From Orientallactaga sibirica (lineage: Eukaryota > Chordata > Mammalia > Rodentia > Dipodidae), in the NCBI GenBank assembly GCA_036365145.1, contig JAEOAD010000004.1, forward strand, positions 49,940,001 through 50,004,000: a DNA stretch of 64,000 nt, given 5' to 3'. Shown here piece after piece: positions 1-13,560 of this stretch; the stretch's first letter is position 1; each line of letters opens with the position of its first letter. Under the pieces are notes generated by a model. It saw nothing but the letters and a program-made list of their open reading frames with translations. It did not search any database and was not told the origin of the DNA. The translations under genes were made by a program, and so were the position numbers.

Positions 1-1710
1 GATATGCTCAACCATATTTATAGCTGCTCAATTCATAATAGCTTAGAGCTGGAATCAACCCAGATGTCCATCATTAGATCAATGGATAACAAAGATGTGG
101 TATATCTAAACTATGGAACTCTACATAGTAGCAAGGAAAGATGAAATAATGAAATTCAAAAAAAAATGGTCGAACATGGAACAGATCATCCTCAGTGAGC
201 TCACCCAATCACAAAAAGACTATCATTGCGTGGTCCCAATTCATGTGTGGCTCCTAACCTTAATCCGCTTGAGATGCTGCCAAACCTAATAAGTACCCTG
301 AGGACCAGACAATAGGGGGGGGTGGGATGGGAGGGAGGGTAAGGGTGGGAGGAAACAACAGTGTGGGAGGGAGGGAGGGTAAGAGGGGGACACAAATAGG
401 GACCCAAAAGGAAACGGTACTATAAAATCCTATATGCTGAACAACAGGCTAAAACATTGGTCCTTCAGCAGGCCCAGAGAGGGAAAACCTGAACCACAGG
501 GAACTAGAGAGAACATCATGAAAACCAATTTTCCTGTTTCTCTCTCTCCCTATCCCCCCCTCTCCTCTCTATACTCACTTTCTCTTTTATATTTACCTAT
601 CTTTTTCTTCCTCCACCTTCCTTGGCACTGACCTATAACTCCCAGTACTAGCACGGGGTTAACTTTCACGATGAGCTGTTGATCCGAGAGACCTACAAGT
701 TTTCCTAAAAAAGACAGATTTCTGTCAGAGTTCTTGATGACCCACTAAAGGTTAAGGGTAAGACCGTACTGTTGAGGACAGCATACATGGGTGAGGCAAA
801 ACATGGAGAGACCTGATCGGAATCTGGAAGAGGGTCAGTCTCCAGACAGTTAGCTAGTCTAGGGCCAGAGGGTGCTACATGAGTGACTGGGGGAAAATGA
901 CCGACATCTGTCCAAATAACTCGCAGTTTAATCTACCCAGCAGGAAACAACATGACACAAACAAGTGCAGTAGAGCCACACAGCTATGGTGAGTTACCAA
1001 CGGCTCTTAATTTGACTAATAGACCCACTCAGTGGAATGGAACTCATTGCTGGAACTGGGAAATACGTCAAAGCCATGTACAAAAAATGAGCCCAGTCTC
1101 CAAGATCAAACTCCCACCAAATGTGGGCTGGAAGAGGGCCTACGCATATAACATTTGCTATAAAATAACTATGGCCATTCCATCTATCTCGTACTAACTT
1201 GTCTCCATTGGAGAATTTGGTTATCTTTTTCAGATGGACTGCGAACCTGAAGGAAGGATCAGCCTATCACACCTCACCAGGGCTCCAGCTGAAACCATAG
1301 AGTAATGTGGGGAAAGGGCAAGAGTACAGCTTTTTTGGTGAACACGACACCAGAAAAAGGCTGAAGGAGACAAACACAGAGAACATCCAACTCCTACTAA
1401 GCCAGATATCCAGAGACACAGAGGCTCTCAAAACCTCACCACTGAAGTAGAACTAAAATGATCCCAACGTGGCTCAGGGAAATTTGCGGAAGAGGGGGCG
1501 GAAAGAGTGTTAGAGCCACAAGTTGGGTCATTATACACAGAGACTTGGCCTATCCCCCATAATTTTTGACTACCCCCACAGTGCCAGACCCACATTCCCC
1601 ATTGATGAGGATCGCTTTAGATGGGAGAGGACAGGGAGGAGGATAATGGAGTCACCAATATGATTGTAAAATTAGAATAATATAAACAAAATAATAAAAC
1701 AATTAAAAAG
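1..1710 (+). mobile_element. L1 (LINE-1) 3' end: ORF2 tail and long 3' UTR
   Basis: Starts inside ORF2 at the window edge: 'atttatagctgctcaattc', followed by the 'caatggataa...aaatgtgg' pattern typical of the ORF2 C-terminal region, with coding similarity fading near 290. A roughly 1.4-kb 3' UTR follows, with a G-rich polypurine tract at 315-389. It ends in 'attagaataatataaac' and an A-rich tail near 1690-1710. The same 3' UTR recurs in several other copies in the window. The ORF2 part is broken and encodes no functional product. Confidence 0.9.
315..389 (+). other. G-rich polypurine tract in L1 3' UTR (G-quadruplex potential)
   Basis: Runs of at least three G recur with 1-2 nt loops (for example ggtgggatgggagggaggg), and a second cluster starts at 364. 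This fits the four-tract G-quadruplex pattern. A G-rich polypurine tract is a known conserved feature of mammalian L1 3' UTRs. Other copies here have lost or degraded it. Confidence 0.75.
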
Positions 1711-1780
1711 GCAGTGAATTTCTCACAGAAAAATTGAAAGCAATAGTTAGGTATGCTTATACTGATTTTATCAGTGAATG

Positions 1781-1781
<1 letters not shown>

Positions 1782-1830
<49 letters not shown>

Positions 1831-1834
1831 GTGT
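1782..1834. repeat. (GT)n microsatellite
   Basis: Nearly pure GT dinucleotides just after the L1 tail. Confidence 0.95.
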
Positions 1835-2540
1835 TTTCTGGATTATCAGAGTAAATTAGTCATGCCCTTAAATTCTCTTCTTTAAACAAATGTTTAAATA
1901 TTTTACCATCAAAGTTCCTTTTTCCTCCCTTTCTCACATTATGTTGAATCTTCACTCACATGTGTCCTGACCTTTGCTCACATAATAATAATTACTCATA
2001 CATGGATGTTTTTTGTTGTTCAATAAAAACACCTGTCAGCAATAGCAGTGGCTATAGGGACATCAGAAACAGAGGTAGCAACAGAAGCAGTGGGATCATT
2101 CTTGATTTAAGTGAATCTAAATGTAAGTTCCTATAAATCTAGAACAGTGCCCAAATTGGGCAGATTATGAAAAATAGACTACTAAATATTTTAGCATCAG
2201 AAAATGGGTGTCACAGTTGTCTTTACAAGAATGCATGTATATTGAATTTTTTAATGTTGGAACTTTGCATTAATTTTGATATGTAAGTGATTACTAAATA
2301 TTATTTTTGAGATTTGATATTTAAAACTATTTGCTGGCAAAGATTTGTCAACTACAAATTGTTTTTGATAATTCCAGAATTAATGAGACCTAAATCTTGA
2401 TGGACCAACTATAGAAAACAAAGAAAAGGAAATAGAAAAAGAAAAAAATATCAATTGAACTGAAATTATCAAATTTTAATTTCTTAAATAAAGATTGAGT
2501 ACAAAATTAATTCATGATATCTTGATCTTGGTTATACTTC

Positions 2541-2778
2541 TTTTTTATTTATTTTTATTTCTTTATCTTAGTGTGTGTGTGTGAGAGAGAGAGAGAGAAG
2601 CAGACAGAGAATAAGAGAGGAAGATGGGCATTCCAGGACCCAATGCTACCTCAAACAACCTCCAGATGCATGTGCCACTTTGTGTATCTGGTTTTATGTG
2701 GGCACTGAGGAATTGAACCGAGGCCATCAGGCATTAACAAGCAAGCAGCTTTAACCACTGAGCAATCTCTCTCTTTTT
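2541..2778 (-). mobile_element. tRNA-derived SINE
   Basis: Reverse-complement SINE: T-rich tail at the left, (GA)n, 'ctccagatgcatg', the B-box remnant gaattgaacc, and the head 'ttaaccactgagcaatctct' at the right. Confidence 0.85.
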
Positions 2779-2804
2779 ATACTAGTTGACATAGTGAATT
2801 ACTT

Positions 2805-3165
2805 TTGTGATTGTGCAGCTTTGAATCAGTTGTTCCCCATAAACTCATATGTCTTCAATGCTTTATCTCCAGTGGTGACAATTTGTGAGGGGGAGCCTTG
2901 CTAGAGGAAGTAGGCTATTGGGAGTGGGCTTAAAGGTATTCTAGCCAGCTGCTCCTTTCCAGAGATCAGCTTACTTTCCTGCTGCTTTTTTCCACCTGTT
3001 GTGGCAGAGGTGATGCCCAGCCTTTGCTTGTGCACTGCCTTTCTCTGCCATCGCAAAGCTTCCCCTCAAGACTGTAAACCAAATAAACCCTTTCCTCCCA
3101 TCAGCTGTTTTTGGTCTGGTGTTTTCTCCCAGCAATGAGAAGATAAGTACAACAGTGACTTTTTC
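2805..3165 (+). mobile_element. MaLR-type solo LTR
   Basis: Recalls MST/MT-class LTRs: 'ccccataaactcatatg', 'ctagaggaagtaggctattg', 'ctgtaaaccaaataaaccct' (polyadenylation signal) and a terminal 'tctggtgttttctcccagca'. Orientation is taken from the AATAAA position. No internal coding sequence. Confidence 0.6.
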
Positions 3166-4576
3166 CACAAAAGTAATTGGCATACAGTGTTAGATGTCAA
3201 ACTGAGGAACAAGTAGTCATCTATTTAGAATTGTGGCAAAATATGGTCTTGTGCATTTAGGTAACATGTTATTAAAGACAACTGATATTTTTCCTTAAAA
3301 AATATTAGTTTCCAAGTCCTAGATAATGTTCTATGTATTTCAAATAATATATGATATATATTTGCCATATAATTTTTACTAAGAAATGTTCATGTAAGGA
3401 CTGACTTAGGAACAGATAAAATAGCAAATTTCCATTGATAAATTAATTCTATTTAAACTTCTATTTTCCAGGTGTGTTCTAGAAACTGAGGAGAGAACAA
3501 TGAATAAATACTTCAATCCCTCAAGGGAAAATACAGAAAAAATTTATAGTTAGCGTGTCTATACTCACGAAAAAGACAATCAATGTTTATCATTCCTAAA
3601 TGTATTTTCTTGTAGGAGATGCCACAACACAGTCAGTACAAGAGCACATAAATTTCATTGATAGTTGTAAGTCTCTACTCCAGCATTTATGTTTGGTTAC
3701 TAGATAGAACTGTAATTGTGAGACTAGTTTGGCATGTTAGGACCAATGCATCAATTTTACTGCCCCCTTGGTTGCTGCAACTTACATAAGATCTGTCTTA
3801 AAATATTCCAAGGTCTTGTTTTTATTTTTATTTTTTTATGTTTTCCATTTTGAAACTAGTTTGATTTGGATTTCAAATCTGGCGTTCTTTCATTCTAAGT
3901 TTTGATGTCTGTAGAATGTGAGATAAAGTAAAAGGATGTGTCATTATAATGCATAGTCAGGACTTGAATGACACAAATAAAATGTAATAAAGAATTCTGG
4001 TCAGACTACAACATATAAATTCACATGAAATGATTTGTGAAATTGGTTGCTGAAAATTAAATTCAAATATAGACCAGGCTGCAAGAGACGAAACGTTACT
4101 TGTTCTCAGGTAGACTGATAGCCAGGGATGACAGACTAGTACCAACATTCTCCTGTACTGAGTCCTATCCTGAGTGCATTGTAATCCTAGGGATATCACT
4201 AAACCACATTTAAAACCACTGTTTCCATCCCATGTTTCCATTAAATGGAAGAAAAAAGTGATAATACATATGTTATAACTCTGAAATCAAAAAGAGAGAG
4301 TACAGCATAATTGCAAAACAATATTATAGTGTTTGAGTGGCTCCAGTGAATTTGATGTCAGCTCACATATTAGCCATGTGTATTACAAAACAAAACCCAC
4401 AAATCTATTGTTGATAGACATGTCTTACATGGAGATTTTACTAGCACAGAAAATGGTTCTCATTCTTCCTACCAAATTGACATTGTCCTTATGGGAAAAG
4501 AAATTTAATTTTTTCCAACAAAAATGTAAACTCATTCTAATACAATCAGTAAGGTAAAAGAGAGTACTCTTTTAAA

Positions 4577-4790
4577 AGATTTTATTTATTTATTAGAGAC
4601 AGAGAAAGGGAGAGAGAGAAATAGAGGGAGAGAGAGAGAGAGAATGGGTGTGCCAGGGCCTGTAGCCACTGTAAACGTACTCCAGATGCATGCACCACCA
4701 TGTGCATCTGTCTGGGACCTGGAGAATTGAACTGGGGTCCTTAGGCTTTGCAGGCATGTGCCTCAAGTGCTAAGCCATCTCTCCAGCCCA
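4577..4790 (-). mobile_element. tRNA-derived SINE
   Basis: Tail at the left, (GA)n, 'ctccagatgcatgcaccacc', 'gaattgaactggggtcc', head 'taagccatctctccagccc' at the right. Imperfect flanking repeat around agagtactcttttaaa / agaaagtactttttaaa. Confidence 0.88.
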
Positions 4791-6520
4791 AAGAAAGTAC
4801 TTTTTAAAACAGTGACTCACTATTATTATGGTTCTTAGACATATACTTAATAGGAAAAAAATAATGAGGAAATATTGGCAGAATTAAAGATGCCAAGAAG
4901 TTCATGCTCAATGCAAGTAATTTATAAGGTTTACTCATAACTAATGTCATTGTATTAATGTATTTGTATTTCTGTCCAACAGACATAGACAATACTGAAA
5001 TGTACATGTTAACCTGGCAGAAATGTCAGTGGAATCATAAACTGACCAGTAATGGATGAGTTCCTTTTATTTTTGAGATGAATATGTGTGTGTGTGCGTG
5101 TGTGGTAGATACCATGTATCTATCTTCATTTGCATATATTCCATTTAAAAAATGTTTCCCTTTTCTATGAGTTTCTTTTGTAATTTGTTTAAAATGTCTG
5201 TTAAAAGTTACAATATACCATCTGACATTCCCTGTGTTGCTGCTTCAATTATTTTTCAAATTCATGATCTTCTTTGGAAGACGGTTCAAACTTTTATTTT
5301 TTCCTCTTTTAAGCCATTCCTGACTTTTCTTTACATGATTAGCTATTCTCACTTGGTTTCTCCTGTTCCTCTATCTGCTCACATCTCTATCATTTACCTT
5401 TCACAATCACGATTTACTAGTGATTTACTGGTATGACTCTTCCTGTTAACTGAACTGTGATCCTATTGTATGCACCCTCCCAAGCAGCGGCTATGTAACT
5501 GATCAACACATGGGAGGAGCATGATGAAGTGTCAAGGATTGAATGCATGTGAAAAGAGTCACCTTTTTTGTTTTTATCAAGTACATATTTATGTTTTTTT
5601 AAATTTACTTTAAAATTATAATTCTAGAGTTTTCCACATAGCCTATGATTATTTTTTGGTATTTGAGCTGACAGTCTTTGATCCTGAGTTTTTTTATAAT
5701 GGGTAGGTAGAGTTACTGAAGTCAATGTATCTATCATTAACATGTCAGTTGCTTACAGAGTCCACTCAGAGAAAGGGTGCTTGATAACATGCCAGTGATT
5801 AGAACATCCATACAATAAAATGTGTGTGTACAGTGACATGGTACAAGGTAATTGGTATAATCAGAGAGAGGAAGAATCTATACCAGGAAATAATAAATCA
5901 CAAAGCAACAGCCACACACACCAAAGGTTGAGAAACTTTTCAAAAGTGCACAACACATTTAAAATTACTTCTTTAAAAAATAAATAGTACTAGTCATGCT
6001 AAGCAAAGTAGTTTGTGCCCGTTTATTGTGAATTGTTTTTGCTGCTGTTGAAGCTGGCACCATGCCAAGCAGTGCTTTTATAAGCAGCACTAGAAATCAT
6101 TGGGCAGAATTACTGTGACATAGAAAAGCTATGTTGAGGAATTTGTGGCAACAAGAAGATGCTATTCTCATTTTAAAGTTATACAAATTGAAAATAAAAT
6201 CAAAGCAATTATACATCCTAGTTTTTTAATACCTCAGCATATTCAGAAGTGAAATATTTTGTCTTATTTGATTCAGCAGTAGTCCTAATGAAAGTCATGG
6301 GAGTTCACTAGCAGGGTTATTGGATTTAAGGGACCGATGATAGAAAACAGAAAACATTAAAATTTTAAGGTAGTGATATATTCCTTTTGAAAACACTACT
6401 TCCTTACTTATGAGAGACTTTATGTATATTCCATCAATGCATTTATATGTTTAACCAAGAGGACTGAGCATCAGCCATGTCCATATCATTTTTATCAGCA
6501 CTGTCAGCATTGCTTTAATG

Positions 6521-6524
<4 letters not shown>

Positions 6525-6576
<52 letters not shown>

Positions 6577-6622
6577 CACCTATCCATCTATGTATCTATG
6601 TATCTATGTATCTATCTATCTA
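6525..6622. repeat. (TATC)n tetranucleotide microsatellite
   Basis: Uninterrupted TATC units to about 6576, then interrupted units (ccacctatcc, tgtatctatg) to 6622. Confidence 0.97.
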
Positions 6623-7863
6623 ATATTTATCATCTATCATTGATCTATAATTCTCCATCTCTATAGATATGCAATATATATGAACATAAAGTGCTCAGCT
6701 GGAGACAAAAATTCTAAATATATACAGATGTATAGATTATGTAGGTTTATTGCACAAAGTTTGGAGAGAAGTGATATTTAATTAATTTCAATTCTTAGAC
6801 TAAAACCAATTAGATTTTGGTTATATTTAGCTATAAAGATCAAATATCATTTTTAATGAAATGTAATTAATATAAAAATGTTTGCCTTTCAAAAGGGAGG
6901 ATTCTGAATAAACAATGCTAGTTTTAAATGCTAGAACCCTGTCAGTTCTCTTCTCCTCTTTTCTCTTCTCCAAGCATTATTTATAAAGCCAGAGTCCAAA
7001 AGAGTTGAAGATTCATAAAAATATCATATAAAAGATGTCCTCTCTACCTGGTTACCAAACATATCAGTTGCATAAATAACAATATATATTTGACAAATGG
7101 TTAAAAGCAGCTGTCATATTCAACTTTCAATAAATAAAACCTGCTCTCTAGAAGTTTTATGTAAAAATCTTTAAAATATATACATATATAATATTTTAAT
7201 ACTACATAGACTAAAGCTACTTGAAATCAAAGAGAAACTAGGATCATAAACAACCATAGAGTGAAACAACAACAAAAGAGGCTAAAACTTTAAGACCAGT
7301 AAAAATATAGATAAAATGTTTGATAAAGAATGAAACATTTAACAAAAAAATATCCAGAGGTAAGAGGTGAATTATATTATTTAACCTAAAGCAAAATAGA
7401 GAAATAGAAGAATTCTATCCCTTAACAATTGCCAGCTTTCAAAGTTAGTTATATGCTAATACTATTTTAAAAACCTTTTAGCCCATGCTTTCCTTACCCT
7501 AGAACCTCTAACCCAGGTAGGACTTCATATATTTAATCAGTACTATGTTAATAGTCTCCTAATTAACTTTTTCATATAACCTGAGATTCCTTCATATCAA
7601 TTCTGTATAGTCACAATAATGTTTCTTAAAAGCATATCTGTTCCTATTACTCCCATTTAAATTTCTTCAATGGTACTTGATATCCTGAGAATGAAGTGAA
7701 AATTCTTTGACATGACATATCATTTTCTCTATTATCTCACCTTTACATAGATCTGTACTTCCATGCCTCAATTATCCTCTACTTCATTCACAAATATATC
7801 ATGCTATCTTGCCCAAGTTCCCTTTGTCTAGAACATATTCTACCTGCATTAAAAATCATTTCA

Positions 7864-8082
7864 GGGACTGGAGAGATGGCATAGCAGTTAAAGCACTTAC
7901 CTGTAAAGCCTAAGTACCCAGGTTCAATTCCCCAGAACCCATGTAAGCCATATACACAAAGTAGTGTGCATGTATCTGGAGCTTGTTTGCAGTGGACAGA
8001 GGCCCTAATGTGCCCATTCTCTGTCTATATGCCTCTCTCTTTCTGAAATAAATAAGTAAATAAATAATAAATATAATATTGA
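7864..8082 (+). mobile_element. tRNA-derived SINE with 13-bp TSD
   Basis: Head gggactggagagatggcata, B box ggttcaattcc, CT-rich region and (AAAT)n tail. Flanked by a perfect direct repeat aaaaatcatttca (7851-7863 and 8083-8095). Confidence 0.92.
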
Positions 8083-9825
8083 AAAAATCATTTCAAGTCT
8101 CATCTGAAGCATGTTCTACCCATCAGTGGTCTTGATCATCTTTCACTGAGGGTAATATTTTTCAGAAGTCAAGAAATGAAACAATAATTGAGTTTCAGCA
8201 CACACTATTTTTCTCCATGAGAGGAGTATTGTATTTGAGGAGTTTACTTAGTCAAAAGAGAAAAGAAACAAGGGGCCTGACCGTACTGTGACCACTCCAA
8301 ACTATTGCAGTTCCTGCGATATGGAAACAGTCTCCACAGATTGAGGGTGGCTGTGTGATCACCTAACCAGTACTTCTACAGTTCTTTCATGACTGGCTAT
8401 CTAGTAAAGTGAAGCTGACAGTGATTCCACACTTTCTCCTTTCAGAAATGGCACTGTTGTATGGCACTCTTCTTGACAATTAGTAATGTTAACATTTGAG
8501 GATTCTGATTTTATATTAGTCACACCTGTCAGTTTCAAGTGGGGAGAGTCTGACTCATGAAATAAATATAAGGAGTAATTTATTAAATAGGTATCATGTG
8601 GCAGCATTGAGGACTGTATCTCAAGGAGTCTACAGGACAGCAAGGAATACATCTTGGAAGGTTTGTACACAGCAACAGTGAACAATATAATTGCCACACC
8701 TTTCTGATGAAAGGACTCCTCTTCTTACATCATCAATGACTCATGAAAAGTCTTGGCCAGGGATATGAGCAGTGCAATCTCCTTCACAGATATGCATCCT
8801 CGATTCCACGAAGGCAAGCAACTGTATGATATTTGCAGTGCCTTCTAGTGATAACTGGCTCTGCTTTACTAAACTAAAGGAGGCTTAGATGTCCAAAAAT
8901 GAAATGAAAACTTTTGCTGAGAAAGGGTAGTTTATAAATGCTGACATGTTCTTAACCAAATGGAAACCAATTAAAAACATTAGAAAAGCCATGACACTCA
9001 GTTTCTACAATGCACACAATAATGGAAGGTGCTATTCAAGTCTGATCAGGGGGGTGGTTTGGGGTTATTTTTTGACAATGAATGGGATTCATACAACTTT
9101 AAGAAGACATATATGAAGGCGTTGTTTATACAATTTGCCTGTTAATAGAGTCCCAAGGGATCTCCACTATATAACCTGACCTCTTCCTTCACTCGCCTAT
9201 GGAGTCTTTTTGCCCATCAGTTCTATTCACTGGTGGAAATGACACTTTTATTCCTTATTTAAAATTCAAGCAGGAAAGAAGAATAGAATAGAACTGGCTT
9301 TCATTTAAGCACTCAAATTTCTTCAAACAAGGCATTTCAAGGTAAATATTAATTATGACTAAGGAAGAATTAGTTTGATCACTTGGGTGTTTTTTATAAA
9401 ACAAGTGAAAATGGGGACACTTCCAGTGTGATGAGTTGAAATTGCACTGGTAAATATGTATACTAGAGACTTGAGGAATGGAAAGATATTAGAACCACAG
9501 ATAGAAGTACAGGGTTATAGCTGGAGTTTGTCATCAAATAAAGTGATAACTCAGATAAAAAGTTATAGCTAAATTTCAGTCTCAGATTCCTGTTTATGAG
9601 CTGAGAAAGAAATTGGGGAAGCACCAAAGGAAACAGAAAGTCTTCCTGCTGATTGAGTTTTGGCAAGTATTAGGAAATACACAAGGCTCATTATAATGCC
9701 TAATGTCCAATTTCAAGAAAATTCTACTACTCTAAACTTAGACATGTTGGTTATGCATAAGCTTAACCAGTAAGAGTTTAAGGAGAAATGCAATAAACAA
9801 TTTAAAAACTACAGAAGAAGCTAAC

Positions 9826-9945
9826 TGTTGTGGTGAATGCTTGTAACCACAGTACTCTGGAGGCTGAAGCAGGAAGATTATTTGTTTGAGAGCCTCAGCC
9901 TCATAATGAAACCCTGTCTTATAAAGCCAACCAGCCAACTAATCA
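9826..9945 (+). mobile_element. Old B1-like SINE
   Basis: Degenerate 7SL-derived order: 'ggtgaatgcttgtaacca', 'ctggaggctgaagcagga', 'gaaaccctgtct'. Confidence 0.6.
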
Positions 9946-12498
9946 ACTAAACAAGCAAGCAAGCAATAAATCCAAAGATACACCATGGTTACAATACATT
10001 ACTCAGAATCCCACTAAACCAGATGTGTTGAACAGATATTTTTTTAACACTTTAACCTACTCAGTGAAGTGACCAACATGAATTCATGATCTACTCAAAG
10101 AATATATTTAATAGTACAATTAATCTTTATTATAATCCATAGATAGTAATAATAGGAATACTTGATGAGGACAAGAAGATAAGGAGACTCAAGGGACAAC
10201 AAAAAAAACAATTTACAGTTTCTGCATTTTTTAAGTGATGATACAAAATGGTTGTGAATAAAGGCTCATGAACGGAACCAAGCCTAAAATATGGACTCTG
10301 TTGAAGCCCTCAAATTCTCCCTGAATTCTTCTGAATATTGTAATTTGTTGAACTCTGTTAGTCTTTGTACTTTATACACTGAGGACAGGGAATGCATGTC
10401 ATACCCTTAGAGGAATGCACTCCTGTCTCTACAGGGTACTACTAGTCTCTTGAATTTCCTTTTTTGTATTGATTGAGTGGCTGGTATAGAATGTGCCCTT
10501 TTCTCCTGATAGCATAGAAGCTAAAGTAGCTCAGTTCATGCTTCATTATTAAAGAGATGAACAATGTGCCTCTTACTCTGTCCAGGTGGATCGCTCAGGA
10601 GAGAAGAGAAAGGCCATTAGAAGATACAATCTTCCTCCCTGGTCTACAAAGCTGAGATTTATGAAAAAGCTGAAAAAGTGACTTCCCCAAACATGTGTCT
10701 TCTACGGTAGCATGGTGCTGGGGACAGAACTTAGTGCTTCCTCCCGTTCTCAGGCCTTTTGTTCTTCCAGTTTCCTTTTTAGCATGGTGATTTGTTTGTA
10801 ATTATGCAAATTAATAAGTAAACAAGTGTCCACACAATAGACAAGCTTGACTAAATCCAAACATTTTCAAAGACCTATGAGGAAGAGTTTATTTTGAGAA
10901 ATACAGCCCCAGAAGAAGCAGAAACAGCTAATAATATCCTCTTATGTCAAGTACTGACGCAAAAAAACCCATTAAAAAAAAAATAAAAGTGACTATGTGA
11001 AGAAAACAGATTTTGCAGATTTCACTAAGTTTTACATGCATAATGATTCTATAATGTAAGGGCTTCTTTTGTTGTTAGATTTTCCTTGCTTCTTACAAAA
11101 TAACCAGATCTAAAACCTGAAAATTCTATAGCTTGCCATTCCATTTTAAAAACTTGAAAACACAGAACATTTATATTAGCACATTAGAAAATATATGTAT
11201 ACTTGAGATTTATGTTCAGTGTAATTATGCAAATTGGACATCCATATTTCTAAGTTAGTATGAGCTTTCAGTAGAAGAATCTATACAAAAGTATTTAACT
11301 TTTCTTAAATGTCAATTGCTTTTTGTAAAAGCTATAAAATGCCATTATGTCCCAAATTTGTATTTCACATCATTAGAAATATTAAGTACTTTTGTGAACA
11401 CTGAAGAAAATGTGGAGGGGCCATTCTGTGTGATCTTGTGTGTGTTGGAAGAGGACTCAGGTGCCGCACCTCCAGCAATACGGTTACTCTGAAAACATAT
11501 TCGTCCTTCCTTGCAAAGCAATCCTGATTCATTTTACTTTAAAGTAGTGAAGGACATGAATGTAAGTGAGCTTGTCTTCTCTAAATGAAATTGAAAATAT
11601 GTTCTATAAGAAAAAAATAGGTCTAAAGAAACAGCAGACCCAAAATACCATTAAGAATCAAAGAATCTATACTAGTGGAGTTCTAATAATTGGGGTGAGC
11701 ATTGCTCCTACAAATTCTGTCTGGAAGGATGAATAAGATGAATTGCCAAAAGAAAACAACACACTCAAGTTTTGTTTGTCTGTTTGTCTTTGCAGCCCAA
11801 TTCTACCAAGGTCTTTTGCACCAGCCACTGAAGCATTGAATTCTTAAGAAGAAGGTTCAGGGAATACTCCATATGTTAATATTTTAAAATGCCTCAAGTC
11901 ACTAGGAAGTTGATAATCAAAACAGTAAGGAGCTAACTCTGATTAGCTTCACCACACAGACTGCACTGTTTCACCAAGAAGATGACGTTTCCATGAAAGA
12001 CTCAGGCCATCTGTGTCTGCTCCTTGTAGTTAGGAATGACTTTCCCCCTATAACAATGGACTGGAATGGTCTGCTGTGTTCTCACAGGAGGAGATATCAC
12101 CTCCATGCACTAGTGAAATAACTCATATACCAACGAGTTCCACTTGACAAAGCTCAAATGGCAAATTGCAAAGGGACCATTGACAGACACTTTATGGTCA
12201 CACCTCAGCAGACAGCAATTACCATCAACTTCATTTGGACACAGCAGAGGTTGCAAGTTACCATTTGTGGCTATAAAGTAATGTGATTGATGTTAGCAGA
12301 TCACAGAAGACAGTCTTATTATATTATATGAGCACACCTTGAATCCCAGGAAAAGACTAGTTTTTGTTTAGTTATGTAAAGACCCGAGTTTCTGTGGGTA
12401 CCTTATCACATTATTTAATAATGTTTTCATTTATAATTAAGTAAAGCATGGTATCTTTCTTTAGCAAGATATTGCTTATATAAAAAATCAACAAAGGT

Positions 12499-12626
12499 GG
12501 CTGGGGGTGGTGAAGCAAATCTTTAATCCCAGCACTCAGAAGGCAGAGGTAGGAAGATTGCTGTGAGTTTGAAGCCAGACTAGAGCTAGAGCTACAGAGT
12601 GATTCCAAGTGAGACCACACCTCAAA

Positions 12627-12655
<29 letters not shown>
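12499..12655 (+). mobile_element. B1 SINE with (AAAT)n tail
   Basis: 'aatcccagcactcagaaggc', 'gtgagtttgaagccagac', then (AAAT)n from 12624. TSD aacaaaggt at 12490-12498 and 12656-12664. Confidence 0.88.
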
Positions 12656-12657
<2 letters not shown>

Positions 12658-12852
12658 CAAAGGTAAAAGTCCAAGAGATACTAAGTCTATAGATTGTACA
12701 ATCCTGCATAAATTAACATTTAGAGAAGAGCTGCAATAACATGTGGAGCACCAGTTTTTATTAATTATTGGAATATCAATTTCATAAACTTGTGAATTCA
12801 TTAATTTAATTGAATTATTTTTGTTCTAGTTGTTTATTTTATTGTGATGTTT

Positions 12853-12968
12853 TATTTTTATGTTTCCAAGGTAGTCTTATAGTCCAGGAAGACCTGCACT
12901 TCACTATGTAGTCTCAGGCTGGCCTTGAATTCACAGCAATTCTCCTACCTCTGCCTCCCATGCCCAGT
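12853..12968 (-). mobile_element. B1 SINE
   Basis: Reverse-complement B1: 'cactatgtagtctcaggctg', 'ctcctacctctgcctccca'; the 5' end is truncated. Confidence 0.8.
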
Positions 12969-13404
12969 TTATTTAAAAATTTTAACATATCTTTAACTTA
13001 CCTCCTTTTATAATCTAATGCAATTTTATTATTCAAATATCCCATCTAAATGCACAAACTCACCATTTCAATGTAGTTTATCATTAAGAAAAATGTTCAC
13101 TGGGACTAGGGTTTCCATAAGTCTGTTGTTTAGCTGATGAATATTTCTGATTTTCACCATAGTTTCCTTAAAGTCTGACTTTCTTCACATTTCCACAGCT
13201 TCATGTTCTATTCTTTCTTTACATCTGAGTAGAAATGACCACAAGAGCAGGAAAGTCCTGCTTTCAGAAAGGGCAAAGGGAGGCAGATGAGAGATAAGCC
13301 TCAGATTAGACATGAAAAGTGGGTGATCAACTCTGAAAGAATGAATCTTGGTTCATATTTGCAATATGTTCATTACTGCACATTAGGATGACTCAGAGAA
13401 AAGT

Positions 13405-13498
13405 CAGTCATTGTGATATACACTTGCGATCCCAGCAATCTGGAACTGGAAGCAGGAATCAGGAATTCAAGGCCAAGCTAGGCTATATAGCAAGTTTG
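13405..13498 (+). mobile_element. Old B1-like fragment
   Basis: 'gcgatcccagcaatctgga', 'aattcaaggccaagctagg', 'ctatatagcaag' match a degraded B1 body. Confidence 0.55.
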
Positions 13499-13560
13499 AT
13501 TTCAATGTTGTTTACATGAGGTATAACCTCAAAAACACCCCCCCTTGTCCTCCCTCCCAC

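Noticed and set aside
13537..13560. C-rich stretch at the 5' end of the L1 copy at 13561, possibly an inverted polypurine tract (a second twin-priming event)
   Set aside because: The reverse complement resembles the L1 G-rich tract only loosely, and no TSD could be fixed, so it cannot be decided by eye.
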